From assembly GCF_014873765.1 (NCBI RefSeq), contig NZ_JADBGG010000037.1, forward strand, positions 1 to 34,785: 34,785 nucleotides of DNA, in the 5' to 3' direction. A program made the position numbers and the translations under genes. The notes beneath the pieces were generated by a model, which saw nothing but the letters and a program-made list of their open reading frames with translations, was not told where the DNA came from and did no database searches. Origin of the DNA: Desulfomicrobium macestii. GTDB lineage: Bacteria > Desulfobacterota > Desulfovibrionia > Desulfovibrionales > Desulfomicrobiaceae. Shown here piece after piece: positions 8,891-17,841 of this stretch. The first letter of the stretch is position 1; every line of letters begins with the position of its first letter.

Positions 8891-9924
8891 CCAATCTTGC
8901 CACCTTCGAGCCCAGACGCATCCTTGTCTGCCAACTGCGCCAGATCGGCGACGTGCTGCTGACCACCCCGTCCATCAGACTTCTGAAGGAACGATATCCA
9001 GACGCAACCATCGACGTCTTCACCGAAAAAAAATGCACGCCGGTGCTCGAAAACAATCCGCACCTGCACAAAGTATGGGCGCTGAACAAAAAGGAGCTGC
9101 CAAACTTCCTGGCCGAACTCAAATTCTATGCCCGCATAGCCCGCGAGAATTACGATCTGGTCGTGGATTTCCAGCAATTGCCGCGCTGCCGCTTCGTGAC
9201 CCTCATGAGCCGCGCCAAGGTCCGGCTGTCCTACCCGCCGCCCTGGTACAACCGGTTGCTCTACACCCATTGGGCCAAACCCGTGCCCGCCTATTCCGGC
9301 AGCTACCGGGCCAGCATCCTCGCTCCGCTCGGCATCACCTGGAGCGGACAGGCCCCGGAAATCTTCCTGACCGAAGCGGAGACCGCCTGGGCCAGGGAAT
9401 ATCTGGCCGCCCACGGACTCACGCCCGGGGCGTACATCACCCTGGACCCGACCCATCGCCGCACAACCCGCCTCTGGCCGTCCCGTCATTACGGAGCCAT
9501 GATCGGCCAGGTTCATGCCGCGCGGCCCGACATTCGATTTCTCATCCTCTACGGCCCGGGCGAGGCGGACATGGCCCGCGAGGTGCTGGACAACTGCCCC
9601 GCGCCCGAAGCCTGCGTCTTTCCTGACACGGTCATCGGCCTGCGTCAGATGGCCGCGGTGCAATCCCTGGCGCGCCTGCACGTCGGCAACTGTTCCGGGC
9701 CGCGCCATTTCGCAGTGGCCGTAAGCACCCCGACGCTGACCATCCTCGGCGCGACCAGCGGCGGCTGGCGCTTCCCGTCCGATCAGCACGAGGACATCTT
9801 CGAGGACCTGCCCTGCCGCCCCTGCAACCAGAACACCTGCTCCCGCAAGGATCACGCCTGTCTGGAAACCCTGTCCCCGGAGCGGGTCGCACGACGCATC
9901 CTTGGCATCCTCGGTTCACGATAA
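8887..9924 (+). CDS. Family 9 glycosyltransferase (ADP-heptose:LPS heptosyltransferase-like)
   Basis: 345 aa. The N-terminus RRILVCQLRQIGDVLLTTPS is the hallmark GT9 opening. The C-terminal half has ITLDPTHRRTTRLWPSRHYG and HVGNCSGPRHFAVAVSTPTL, corresponding to the family's GNDSGPMHLAAALGVPT stretch. The usual aspartate is replaced by cysteine here (NCSG). GT9 enzymes such as WaaC/WaaF transfer heptose to the LPS inner core. Extra cysteines near the end (CRPCNQNTCSRKDHACLE) are typical of the family. It is third in the GT operon with a 4-bp overlap. Which heptosyltransferase it equals is not decided, so no symbol is given. Confidence 0.9.
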   Translation: MTNLATFEPRRILVCQLRQIGDVLLTTPSIRLLKERYPDATIDVFTEKKCTPVLENNPHLHKVWALNKKELPNFLAELKFYARIARENYDLVVDFQQLPRCRFVTLMSRAKVRLSYPPPWYNRLLYTHWAKPVPAYSGSYRASILAPLGITWSGQAPEIFLTEAETAWAREYLAAHGLTPGAYITLDPTHRRTTRLWPSRHYGAMIGQVHAARPDIRFLILYGPGEADMAREVLDNCPAPEACVFPDTVIGLRQMAAVQSLARLHVGNCSGPRHFAVAVSTPTLTILGATSGGWRFPSDQHEDIFEDLPCRPCNQNTCSRKDHACLETLSPERVARRILGILGSR

Positions 9925-10052
9925 TCTTCGCCTTTAAAACAGGCACACTCTTCATTGTTGCCATGTCCCGAGGTTTGGCCTTACAATCAGATTTCGAAGA
10001 ACCATGGATCAACCGCGCCGTCCTCCGCGGCGCGTCAACAAGGAGCTCTCCC

Positions 10053-10586
10053 ATGAAAAGACTGATTTTTGCGATTCTGCTCGGCCTTCTGTGTACCGGA
10101 ACGGCCATGGCCGACGGGCTGGACATCTTCCTGGAAGAACTCGACGCCGAGGCCACGCGCTCGCGCAGCTCGTTCGTAAGCAACCTCAGTGCCCGTTACG
10201 GGGTTCCGACACGCGAAGTGGAGGATCTGGCACGCATGACCAAAAGGCCCGCCGACATCTTCATGATCTTCGAACTGGCGCGCATGACAGGCCTCACCAG
10301 GGAACGGGTGAGAAACACCTATGAGAAGAACGAGGGAAAAGGATGGGGAGTCATGGCCCAGGAAATGGGCATCAAGCCCGGCTCGAAGGAATTTCATGCC
10401 CTGAAAAACGGCGAGCTCGATTATTGGGGCTCAAGATCCAAAAAGGGCAAGGGGTACGATGACGACTCGATGAATCCGGGTAAGGGAAAGGGCAAAGGTA
10501 ATAGTAAAGGCAAAGGATACGATGACGATCTTTTGCCCGAAGATGATCGCGGTTCAAAGGGAGAGGGAAAAGGCAAGAAGAAGTAG
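10053..10586 (+). CDS. Small secreted protein with Lys/Gly/Asp-rich tail
   Basis: 177 aa. A clear signal peptide (MKRLIFAILLGLLCTGTAMA) is followed by a ~105-residue helical domain (LSARYGVPTREVEDLARMTK, IFMIFELARMTGLTRERV, VMAQEMGIKPGSKEFHAL). The last ~45 residues are low complexity and carry two KGKGYDDD units between Lys-Gly runs. AAGGAGC lies 7 bp before the ATG and sets the start; the open frame further upstream to 9963 is not needed. The protein should be periplasmic or extracellular. I do not recognise a function; the charged tail would suit binding of polyanions, metals or the LPS surface. It has its own terminator. Confidence 0.85.
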   Translation: MKRLIFAILLGLLCTGTAMADGLDIFLEELDAEATRSRSSFVSNLSARYGVPTREVEDLARMTKRPADIFMIFELARMTGLTRERVRNTYEKNEGKGWGVMAQEMGIKPGSKEFHALKNGELDYWGSRSKKGKGYDDDSMNPGKGKGKGNSKGKGYDDDLLPEDDRGSKGEGKGKKK

Positions 10587-10610
10587 ACCATCCCTGCCAG
10601 CAACGGTTTC

Positions 10611-10637
10611 AAGGGCGACTTCGGTCGCCTTTTTTTG
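10611..10637 (+). terminator. Rho-independent terminator
   Basis: GGCGAC-TTCG-GTCGCC is a hairpin with a stable TTCG tetraloop and a following run of seven T, 25 bp after the stop of the secreted Lys/Gly-rich protein. Confidence 0.93.
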
Positions 10638-10973
10638 CGCCCCCGCCTTACCCAGCACATCAGATGCTCATCCGGATACCAGGGGGAGTCTCTTAGAGAT
10701 AAATCAAGATTCAAGATCTGGCCCCACTCCCCGCGCTGCAACATGCATATAAGCTAAAATTGAGCCACCTTGCCGCATCGTATCATTGCTGTTATAGTTC
10801 GTGCGTTCAAAAGCAAATTTTCAAAAAAATCGCCAAATTCTCCGTACATGGCGAGGGAAGTGCCGAGTGCCTGCCCCCATGTTCTATCTGAATTTCAACC
10901 GACACATCCTTCAAAACTTCCATTTGGTTCGAATTCATGGTGTGTCACAAGAAGATATTCCAGGATGAAAGAC
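10638..10973. other. Intergenic region before the copper ATPase
   Basis: About 340 bp. It contains repeat copy A (10704-10732) and otherwise no gene I can support. The ATPase frame happens to stay open back to 10770, but that stretch lacks a ribosome site and reads as non-coding. The promoter for the ATPase is probably here; I could not pick a convincing -35/-10 pair. Confidence 0.6.
10704..10732 (+). repeat. Dispersed repeat copy A
   Basis: TCAAGATTCAAGATCTGG followed by CCCCACTCCCC. The core is shared with copies at 17530, 21041, 25454, 29374, 31281 and 33799. It lies at the joint between the secreted-protein gene and the copper ATPase module. Confidence 0.9.
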
Positions 10974-12989
10974 ATGAAACACGAGAAAAACCAAGGACGT
11001 GGCGATATGCATGGGCAGCCTGAAAACGGCCATGCCTCTCACCATGAACACATGCTCCGGGATTTTCAGCGCAGGTTCCTTGTCTCCCTTGTGTTGACGC
11101 TGCCCATCATATGGTTGTCGCCCATGCTGCGCGGACTGTTCGGGCTGGGTGAACCGGACGTCCCCGGACGGATGCTGATTCTTTTCGTTTTTTCCACGGG
11201 AATCTTTTTCTATGGCGGCTGGCCTTTCCTGAAGGGCCTGGTCGAAGAACTCTCCGAAAAACGACCGGGAATGATGACGTTGATCGCCTTGGCGATCAGC
11301 GTGGCTTACGTGTACTCCAGCCTCGTAGCCTTCGGATTGCCCGGCAAGGTCTTCTTTTGGGAGCTTGCCAGCCTTATCGACATCATGCTGCTCGGGCACT
11401 GGATTGAAATGCGCTCCATCACGAACGCATCCGGAGCGATGGAGGAGCTTGCCAAGCTCATCCCCGGCGAAGCCCACAGAATCAACGAAGACGGCTCGAT
11501 TGAAGACATAAAGGTCGATCAGCTCCAGCCCGGCGACAAAATCCGCGTCAAACCCGGAGAAAAAATCCCGGCTGACGGCAAGATCGAGGAAGGCTCCTCA
11601 AGCGTCAACGAAGCCATGCTCACCGGAGAATCCAATCCCGTCGAAAAAGGCCCTGGAGACGAGGTCATCGGTGGCGCTGTCAATGGTGACGGCTCGTTGA
11701 CCGTTCAGGTGGGCAAGACCGGTGAGAACTCGTTCGTCAGCCAGGTCATGGCCCTGGTGAAAGAGGCGCAGGAAAGCAAATCCAAGGCCCAGGGGGTGGC
11801 GGACAAAGCCGCGGCATGGCTTACCTACATTGCCCTCGGCGCGGGTCTTCTGACCATGCTGTTCTGGCTGTTTGTCTACAGTCGGGAGTTTGTCTTCTCA
11901 TTGGAGAGGACGGTGACGGTCATGATCATAACCTGTCCCCACGCACTGGGTCTGGCCATACCGCTGGTCGTGGCCACAACCACGGCAATAGCCGCCAGAA
12001 ATGGCTTTTTCATCCGGAACAGGACTCCTTTCGAACAGGCGAGAAAACTGCAGGCGGTTCTTTTCGACAAGACGGGCACGCTGACGAAAGGCGAATTCGC
12101 CGTGAGCGACATCGTCCTTTTTTCTCAAGATGTTGACAGGGACAGTCTCCTGAACAAGGCCGCAGCCGTGGAGGCCCATTCAGAGCACCCCATTGCGCGC
12201 GCTGTTTCCGGGGCGGCGGAAAACCCGGAACAAGCCGATGACTTCAGGAACATCCCGGGCAAAGGCGCGCAGGCGACAATCGACGGTGTGAACATAAAGG
12301 TCGTCAGTCGCAAGTACGTTGAAGAAAATGGGCTTAAATACGATTCTTCAGCCGTCGAGAGCATTTCCAGCCAGGGAAAGACTCTGGTTTTCGTTCTTGC
12401 GGACGACAGACCCATGGGATGCATCGCATTGGACGATGTCGTTCGCGAGGAATCCAAGGAAGCCATCTCCCAACTCCGAAGCATGGGACTGCGGGTCATG
12501 ATGATCACCGGCGACAACCAGACCGTGGCGGACAGGGTCGCCAAAGAGCTTGGGATCACCGAGTACTTTGCGGAGGTGCTCCCCGACAAAAAAGCGGACA
12601 AAGTGCGGGAGGTGCAGCAAAGAGGAATGATGTGCGCCATGACAGGCGATGGAGTGAACGATGCCCCCGCGCTGGCGCAGGCGGATGTCGGCATAGCCAT
12701 CGGCGCCGGGGCGGATGTCGCCCAGGAGACTGCGGACATCGTACTGGTCAAGTCCAACCCCATGGATGTCGTCAAGGTCATTGCCCTCTCCAGAGCCATG
12801 CACAGGAAAACCATCCAGAACCTTTTCTGGGCGACAGGCTACAACACGTTCGCCATCCCGCTGGCTGCGGGCGTCCTCTACAAGTGGGGTTTCTTGCTCA
12901 GCCCGGCCGCAGGGGCGATACTCATGTCGCTGTCCACCGTAATCGTCGCCATCAATGCCAAATTGATGAAATTGCCTGATGGCGCCTGA
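10974..12989 (+). CDS. copB: CopB-type P1B heavy-metal (copper/silver) ATPase
   Basis: 671 aa, an inner-membrane metal-export pump. A short His/Met-rich N-terminus ([16 protein letters not shown]) replaces the CxxC metal domain of CopA. The order is membrane pairs, actuator TGES, the membrane metal site CPH (about residue 321, in [12 protein letters not shown]), phosphorylation DKTGTLTKG (D near 365), the SEHPIA nucleotide motif and [14 protein letters not shown]. The CPH motif marks the P1B-3/CopB group rather than CPC CopA. The ATG at 10974 has AGGA 8 bp upstream. An ATG three codons earlier (10965) is the alternative. It is followed by possible small and hemerythrin genes, suggesting a metal/oxidative stress module. 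Confidence 0.93.
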   Translation: MKHEKNQGRGDMHGQPENGHASHHEHMLRDFQRRFLVSLVLTLPIIWLSPMLRGLFGLGEPDVPGRMLILFVFSTGIFFYGGWPFLKGLVEELSEKRPGMMTLIALAISVAYVYSSLVAFGLPGKVFFWELASLIDIMLLGHWIEMRSITNASGAMEELAKLIPGEAHRINEDGSIEDIKVDQLQPGDKIRVKPGEKIPADGKIEEGSSSVNEAMLTGESNPVEKGPGDEVIGGAVNGDGSLTVQVGKTGENSFVSQVMALVKEAQESKSKAQGVADKAAAWLTYIALGAGLLTMLFWLFVYSREFVFSLERTVTVMIITCPHALGLAIPLVVATTTAIAARNGFFIRNRTPFEQARKLQAVLFDKTGTLTKGEFAVSDIVLFSQDVDRDSLLNKAAAVEAHSEHPIARAVSGAAENPEQADDFRNIPGKGAQATIDGVNIKVVSRKYVEENGLKYDSSAVESISSQGKTLVFVLADDRPMGCIALDDVVREESKEAISQLRSMGLRVMMITGDNQTVADRVAKELGITEYFAEVLPDKKADKVREVQQRGMMCAMTGDGVNDAPALAQADVGIAIGAGADVAQETADIVLVKSNPMDVVKVIALSRAMHRKTIQNLFWATGYNTFAIPLAAGVLYKWGFLLSPAAGAILMSLSTVIVAINAKLMKLPDGA

Positions 12990-13177
12990 TGATCATGCAG
13001 CAGGAATGCTGTTTTGATATGCGTTATCGACCGATCGTCACTTCGAGAACCGGAGAACGATCGTTTTGCTACGGTCTGATTGAGAAAATCGATGAAAATC
13101 ATCATTTTTCCGCGCGCGACCGAGACGGCAATCAATCGGACGCATCGAAGGAATATCTGGAAACACAACTGCGATGA
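12989..13177 (+). CDS. Possible small protein coupled to copB
   Basis: 62 aa. The ATG shares its A with the TGA stop of copB (TGATG), a common coupling arrangement. The sequence (for example GLIEKIDENHHFSARDRDG) reads like a real soluble peptide, with charged residues evenly spread and two cysteines near the N-terminus. There is no clear ribosome site and no recognised family. It could equally be a chance frame in the leader of the hemerythrin gene. Confidence 0.35.
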   Translation: MIMQQECCFDMRYRPIVTSRTGERSFCYGLIEKIDENHHFSARDRDGNQSDASKEYLETQLR

Positions 13178-13247
13178 GATGCATCCTCCGCTTGAAATCC
13201 GCCGCAACGGCGCCGGAGGCGGCTCCTCTCGTGAAAGGAGATTGACC

Positions 13248-13796
13248 ATGAAAGCAACAGAAGAACTCATCCAGGAACACCAGAACATCGAGCTGATGCT
13301 GGAAATCCTGAAAACCGTGTCAACGCGACTGCGCGACGGAGATGCGGTCCCGCCCGAACATCTTGAAGGCATCCTGGAATTTTTGACGGTTTTCGTCGAC
13401 AAGTGCCATCACGGCAAGGAAGAAAAATACCTGTTTCGGGCCTTGGAAGCCGCCGGAGTGGACCACATTACCGGGCACATCGGAGTCTTGATCTATGAAC
13501 ACGAACAGGGCCGCATCCATGTCGCCCGGATCAAGAAAGCACTGGCGGGGACCTTGGGTGTTCCGGACATGGTAGAAGTGCAGGCTGCCGCAGCGGATTA
13601 TGTGGAGCTAATGGTCCAGCATATCACCACGGAAAACACGGATGTATTTCCGATGGCCGAAAAAATTCTAGATTCAGACGCGTCCGCCAAGCTTTGCGAG
13701 AACTTCGAGAAGCTCGAGCGTGAGAGGATTGGAGCAGGAAAACACGAAGAATTTCATGCTCTGCTGGAAACACTGCAAGACGTGTATCTGAAGTGA
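13248..13796 (+). CDS. Hemerythrin-domain protein
   Basis: 182 aa, cytosolic. The HHE four-helix bundle shows its diiron ligands in order: EHQNIELML (helix 1), CHHGKEEKYLF (helix 2), GHIGVLIYEHEQGR (helix 3) and VQHITTENTDVFP (helix 4). Such proteins bind O2 or reactive oxygen/nitrogen species at a diiron centre. In anaerobes they serve in sensing, O2 delivery or protection. AAAGGAG lies 8 bp before the ATG and sets the start, although the frame is open to 13080. It lies 258 bp after copB in the same direction, with its own terminator, so it may be separately transcribed. Confidence 0.92.
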   Translation: MKATEELIQEHQNIELMLEILKTVSTRLRDGDAVPPEHLEGILEFLTVFVDKCHHGKEEKYLFRALEAAGVDHITGHIGVLIYEHEQGRIHVARIKKALAGTLGVPDMVEVQAAAADYVELMVQHITTENTDVFPMAEKILDSDASAKLCENFEKLERERIGAGKHEEFHALLETLQDVYLK

Positions 13797-13835
13797 TGCC
13801 TGCTTGATTTCCACCGGTCCCGACAAAAGAAGATA

Positions 13836-13868
13836 AGGGATTTCAGTTTAACCTGAAATCCCTATTTC
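13836..13868 (+). terminator. Terminator after the hemerythrin gene
   Basis: AGGGATTTCAG and CTGAAATCCCT form a perfect 11-bp stem with a 6-nt loop, followed by ATTTCT. The T-run is short, but the stem is strong and well placed. Confidence 0.75.
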
Positions 13869-13946
13869 TACTTGTGCTGTCTGATTTCAGATTCGTTTGT
13901 CGCACCAAGACAAAGAAAGGCTGAAACAAGACCAAATTGGGACCGC

Positions 13947-14135
13947 TCAGGGTTTTACAATTTTGTAGCAATGATAGATCTCATGAATCCGCTTGCGCAT
14001 ATCCTTGATCGATTGGGATTGCTCATCGGTAGAAAAAACAGGCTCATGAATTGTGTATATCGCGTTACTGAGTTCATCCACAACATGTTCAATCGCCTCA
14101 CACCACTCCAATGTACAGATATCGCTCATTTTCAT
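13947..14135 (-). CDS. Small protein, second ORF of a micro-operon
   Basis: 62 aa, beginning MKMSDICTLEWCEAIEHVVD. It is amphipathic-helical and contains a histidine/acid-rich middle and three cysteines. Its ATG overlaps the stop of the 36-aa ORF above by ATGA. The frame is open further upstream to 14237, but that part is the wrong frame of the upstream ORF. I do not recognise a family. Confidence 0.5.
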   Translation of the reverse strand: MKMSDICTLEWCEAIEHVVDELSNAIYTIHEPVFSTDEQSQSIKDMRKRIHEIYHCYKIVKP

Positions 14136-14242
14136 GCTTCTGTGATATCCTTTTCCATATCGACAAGCGCCTGCTTCAGTCCCTTCACATAATCGCTCCA
14201 ACCGTGATCGTAGCTCGACATTGCTTTTGAATTCCAACTCAT
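14132..14242 (-). CDS. Very short ORF (36 aa), first ORF of a micro-operon
   Basis: The peptide reads MSWNSKAMSSYDHGWSDYVK and then a short amphipathic helix ending EKDITEA. It could also start at the internal ATG eight codons in. It ends in GCATGA, whose ATG starts the 62-aa ORF. Neither start has a strong ribosome site. The protein-like pattern of aromatic and charged residues and the exact 4-bp overlap are the only support. Confidence 0.42.
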   Translation of the reverse strand: MSWNSKAMSSYDHGWSDYVKGLKQALVDMEKDITEA

Positions 14243-14430
14243 ATCAATACATCATGGTGTTGAGATGAATGGAAAGTTCCGCAATGAAATGATAAATAAC
14301 AATGATCCTTCACTACAAACTTTTTTCAAACAGTGCGCAATATTGCCCCATTCCAACACAAGGGCTTGTGTTCACATCCTTTGAGCACGCTTCTGCGGCG
14401 TGGATTTGATCTGGGGAGTACTGTCGAAGT

Positions 14431-14613
14431 TTATTCCCTGCGGTCGTCCACTTCCTTTGCAACACCTTTGAAGGGCTCCCCGTCCTCTTTCACATCCACG
14501 AATTTGCCTGTTTCCGTATCACGCTTGACCCACTGGCCGGTCTTGGGATTTTGAACCTGGGAACGGTCATTGACGCTGCCTTTACGGTATCCTTCACCTG
14601 TGTTCTTCGCCAT
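14431..14613 (-). CDS. Conserved 60-aa small protein (MAKNTGEGYRKG type)
   Basis: 60 aa, basic and polar: MAKNTGEGYRKGSVNDRSQ, then QNPKTGQWVKRDTETGKFVD and a charged tail. I have seen this short family in many proteobacteria as an uncharacterised protein (NP-TGQW-KRDT-TGKF). A GGAG ribosome site lies 7 bp before the ATG. It is 140 bp downstream of the DUF2254 gene in the same direction and probably belongs to the same stress cluster. Confidence 0.85.
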   Translation of the reverse strand: MAKNTGEGYRKGSVNDRSQVQNPKTGQWVKRDTETGKFVDVKEDGEPFKGVAKEVDDRRE

Positions 14614-14753
14614 TATGATCTCCGGATGTTTTCAAAAAGACTTATGAGTGTGTGCCGTACTGCTTTATGAAAAAGTCGAGGGCCAGATCTTATACTCTTG
14701 GTCTCAAAGCCCCCGTCCATTGCCCAACATCGTTATTCTTCCAGCCTTTCCCG

Positions 14754-16013
14754 TCAGATTGCATACTTGGCGGCCTCTCGTACGGCTGTGATATCTTCGG
14801 AAATCTTCAGAGCCTTCTCGGCGCGAATCACTGCGAGACGGGCGTGGCGCAACGCGTTGTCGCGCATTGTTGCGTCCCCGGCTACGGCGAGGGATCCGAG
14901 GGCCTTGAGCAGCCAGACTACCACTTCGACATTGCCCGCTCCGTCTCGTGCGATCCCGGTAAAAGCGTCGTCGAACATGTCTGCCAGTGACAATTCCGGT
15001 ACCGCAACACGGTCGAACTGCACCGCGTAAACATCATCCGCCTTGCCGCGCTCGTTCCACATTACAAACAGGCGAACAAGTGTGCCCGTGACGCCGATGG
15101 CGGTGCCCGGATCATTGACCGCAGGCGAAAGCGCGCGACTGGCGATCTCCGAAAGGACCACCAGCCCGAATCGCGGATCCTGATCAAAGCTCCTTGAATC
15201 GCCAATCACGAACGTGTCAGCGATTGCTTTGGCGTCCTCGTCGGACACGCTGTCCGTTGCCTCTCGGATGACCCACGCGACAGGACGGTCTGGGGTGCTA
15301 AAGGTGCCGGGCAACGCCGCCACGACAATTCTCAGTCCCGACTGCACCGCCCGCGCTTGCAACGCAGCGATGTCAACATGCTGCACGTAACCGATGGCTC
15401 CAAAGACCGCCCGGCCCGCATCCGGGAAACCGAACGCCGCGACGCCGCCAAGACGTGGCGCCGACTGACGCTTTTGAATCGCTTCCGCGGCCGCCGCCTC
15501 CACCTTGGTGATCGTGTGTCCCAGCCGGCCGAGCCGGGCGATGTTATCGACCCACCGGATGAAGGTGACAATGACGATTGCGAGCACAACTATTGTCAGG
15601 GAGAACAGGATAAAGTGACTGCCCCTTCCAACATAAAGCCCGTTCATCATCGCAACAAGCGCAACCACACTGAAGATGAACGCGCCGATGAATACCGAGA
15701 GCGCATTCTGCGAAACGTCATCGGCGATTATGAGCGGAAAAGAGCGGGGCGTCGCGGACCTGCTTGCCGACGAATAAGCGGCCACCATCGAGGCCACGGC
15801 AAACGTGGCCATCATCAACATGCTCGACGCCATGATCCTGAGCAAAGTTTCGGTCGACTCCTCAGTGATTTCCGGCAAAAAACGGCCGAGTTCCGTCATG
15901 TCCATGAGATTGGCAAGAAAAACTGCGGCAATGGACAGCACGCATACGATGAGCGGCTTGATCCATAATCGCTCCCGAAAATGCTTGATGATGAAACTCA
16001 GGTGATTCCACAT
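14754..16013 (-). CDS. DUF2254 predicted membrane protein
   Basis: 419 aa. Four hydrophobic segments lie in the first ~150 residues (LWIKPLIVCVLSIAAVFLA; LLRIMASSMLMMATFAVASM; ALSVFIGAFIFSVVALVAMM; FILFSLTIVVLAIVIVTFI). They are followed by a soluble C-terminal domain with RFGLVVLSEIASRALSPAVN and the DPGTAIGV motif, both typical of DUF2254. AGGAGAA precedes the ATG. The protein sits in the inner membrane; its function is not established. It is downstream of the BON-MscS gene by 118 bp in the same direction. DUF2254 genes often occur with stress-response genes, so an envelope-stress role is a fair inference. Confidence 0.9.
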   Translation of the reverse strand: MWNHLSFIIKHFRERLWIKPLIVCVLSIAAVFLANLMDMTELGRFLPEITEESTETLLRIMASSMLMMATFAVASMVAAYSSASRSATPRSFPLIIADDVSQNALSVFIGAFIFSVVALVAMMNGLYVGRGSHFILFSLTIVVLAIVIVTFIRWVDNIARLGRLGHTITKVEAAAAEAIQKRQSAPRLGGVAAFGFPDAGRAVFGAIGYVQHVDIAALQARAVQSGLRIVVAALPGTFSTPDRPVAWVIREATDSVSDEDAKAIADTFVIGDSRSFDQDPRFGLVVLSEIASRALSPAVNDPGTAIGVTGTLVRLFVMWNERGKADDVYAVQFDRVAVPELSLADMFDDAFTGIARDGAGNVEVVVWLLKALGSLAVAGDATMRDNALRHARLAVIRAEKALKISEDITAVREAAKYAI

Positions 16014-16131
16014 TCAAAATTCTCCTGACGTAATAGCCCCGGCCTCGCTGCAAGCGGACTTCATCCAGCCCCAAACGATTTTAACACCCTCTTTGCTCGA
16101 CTCCCACACGCCTTCAACCGCTATCCCCGGA

Positions 16132-17670
16132 TTACGATGGAGTTAAGAGATTCTCCCCAGGGGTCCACGATTTACTCGCCTGCTCCTTGATTTCCCTGGC
16201 TTCGCTTTGCAGGCTGGCTTCCGCCTTGGTCGCGACTGTTTCGGGCTCGGCGGCCAGCTTCTTCAGAACTGGTTCGGCTGATTCCGCAGCCCCCTGGCTT
16301 TCCATGATGCGTACAGGCACCCCGTTTGGGAAGGTGACTTCACGCGCCTCGTCCGGAAGCGAGATTCCCGCTTCCTGGAAGGCCCTTTTGACGAGGCGAA
16401 TGACGGACGATTTCACTTTCAACCAGCTGAGCCGACCGCCATCGAGCCAGAAATATACGCGCAGATTTACCGTGGACGGGCCGAGGTTTTCCACGAGCAC
16501 CAAGGGTTCGGGATCATCCAAAACGGCCGGATGGTCAGCAAGCACCTTCAGGGCGACTTCCTGGGCAAAAGGGATGGAATCGTCGTAGCCGATACCTACG
16601 ATAAAATCCTCGCGACGATTGGGATTGCTCGTGAAGTTGCGGATCGTGCTTTTGAAAACGGTTGAATTGGGCACCTGTGTCTGATTGCCGTCCAGTGTCA
16701 TCAGAACAGTTGTGCGAGAAGTCAGCCGCTGAACGTACCCTGTCACGCCCGCGACTTCCACCAGATCGCCCTCACGAAACGGTTGCTGCAAGCTCAGAAA
16801 GAGACTGGCGAGAAAATTCTCGGTGATGTCGCGAAAAGCGATGCCGAGCACCAAACCAATGAGGCCAGTTCCGCCCACCAGCGTAAGCGCAAGTTGCGTG
16901 AGCCCGGAGATTCGCAGCACAAGGTATAGACCGGCAAGCATGACAAGCATTCCTCCAGCCCGGGCCAGTACTTCACGCAAAAGGTGGCTGAGGGCTCGAC
17001 CCAGAAGCCCGCACCGAAGTACTTTCACCGTTAACCAGGCGAAGATCCATGAAAGAACGATTACGACCAGCGCCACCACGATCAGGGGCAGCAATCGAAG
17101 GAATCCGCGTGCAAGTTCTTTCAGTACTTGAAATGTTGGCTCAAAATTCCAAACAGTGGTCGGGGCCACTTCGATCTGATTGACGACTGCAACAACGCCC
17201 TCCGTATTTTTCGCCAAATCTCCGGCCCATTGCCTGGACTCATCGATTTCCGTCGTTCCTTTCAGAAAAACGATTCCTTTCTGGACAGTGACCCCAGGCT
17301 CGCCGAACCAGCCTGTCGTTTCAAGAATATCCGCGATTCGTTGCCTGATCTGGTCATCCCTGGCGACGGGCTTGACTTCAACTTTGCCTGGTTGCTCGAG
17401 TTTGCCGTCAGTTGCTTTCACCGGCAGCGGCGTATCATCGATACCGTCTGACTGTTGGGCAGCAACCGAGGTAAACGTCAAGATGGCGCAGCACAGGGTG
17501 ATAGCTAAGATGAGTCGGGAAGAGGCAAGGGTCAGATCTTGAATCTTGAATTTCCAGAGCTGCATGCGCCCACAAATTTGAGACAGGCCTCCCCACCCTG
17601 CGGCCAGCATGAATCCTGCAAACCTTGCAAGAAAATGTTGAGCGGCCAGCCGCGGATGAAGTTGTGGCAT
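16132..17670 (-). CDS. Mechanosensitive channel (MscS family) with N-terminal BON domain
   Basis: 512 aa. In order: an unusual ~45-residue N-terminal stretch; a signal/anchor segment (SSRLILAITLCCAILTFTSV, near residue 52); a BON domain (QRIADILETTGWFGEPGVTV through EGVVAVVNQIEV); MscS membrane helices (GFLRLLPLIVVALVVIVLSW and on); and the channel core FRDITENFLASLFLSLQQPF plus GDLVEVAGVTGYVQRLTSRT. It would open on hypo-osmotic stress. AAGGAGGT before the ATG at 17670 supports this long start. Residues 40-48 (KFKIQDLTL) are encoded by dispersed repeat copy B, so the N-terminus was altered by repeat insertion. A start at the ATG at 17565 lacks a ribosome site. Confidence 0.88.
   Translation of the reverse strand: MPQLHPRLAAQHFLARFAGFMLAAGWGGLSQICGRMQLWKFKIQDLTLASSRLILAITLCCAILTFTSVAAQQSDGIDDTPLPVKATDGKLEQPGKVEVKPVARDDQIRQRIADILETTGWFGEPGVTVQKGIVFLKGTTEIDESRQWAGDLAKNTEGVVAVVNQIEVAPTTVWNFEPTFQVLKELARGFLRLLPLIVVALVVIVLSWIFAWLTVKVLRCGLLGRALSHLLREVLARAGGMLVMLAGLYLVLRISGLTQLALTLVGGTGLIGLVLGIAFRDITENFLASLFLSLQQPFREGDLVEVAGVTGYVQRLTSRTTVLMTLDGNQTQVPNSTVFKSTIRNFTSNPNRREDFIVGIGYDDSIPFAQEVALKVLADHPAVLDDPEPLVLVENLGPSTVNLRVYFWLDGGRLSWLKVKSSVIRLVKRAFQEAGISLPDEAREVTFPNGVPVRIMESQGAAESAEPVLKKLAAEPETVATKAEASLQSEAREIKEQASKSWTPGENLLTPS
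17530..17550 (-). repeat. Dispersed repeat copy B, inside the MscS reading frame
   Basis: On the minus strand the sequence is TTCAAGATTCAAGATCTGAC plus C, a full core match. It is translated as FKIQDLT within the N-terminal region of the MscS protein. Confidence 0.92.
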
Positions 17671-17841
17671 CTCCGAACCTCCTTTGCAGTGTATTTTCCG
17701 CGCAATCTCCCACTCGTCTTTCGCACTCTCAAGGTCACTGTTCGCTGGTCAGGCAATGACATTGCCATTGCAGTCGAATTGTGAATCATGACTCGGAAAA
17801 ACCCAGATTCTTTCCAACTGAAGTCCGGATTCCGTTGGTCA

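Noticed and set aside
10770-10973. N-terminal extension of the copper ATPase
   Set aside because: No ribosome site and no membrane or metal motif in the extra 68 codons; AGGA precedes the ATG at 10974.
14681-14704. A further degenerate copy of the dispersed repeat (GGCCAGATCTTATACTCTTG)
   Set aside because: Only about the GATCTT part and the G/C edge fit; too diverged to count.
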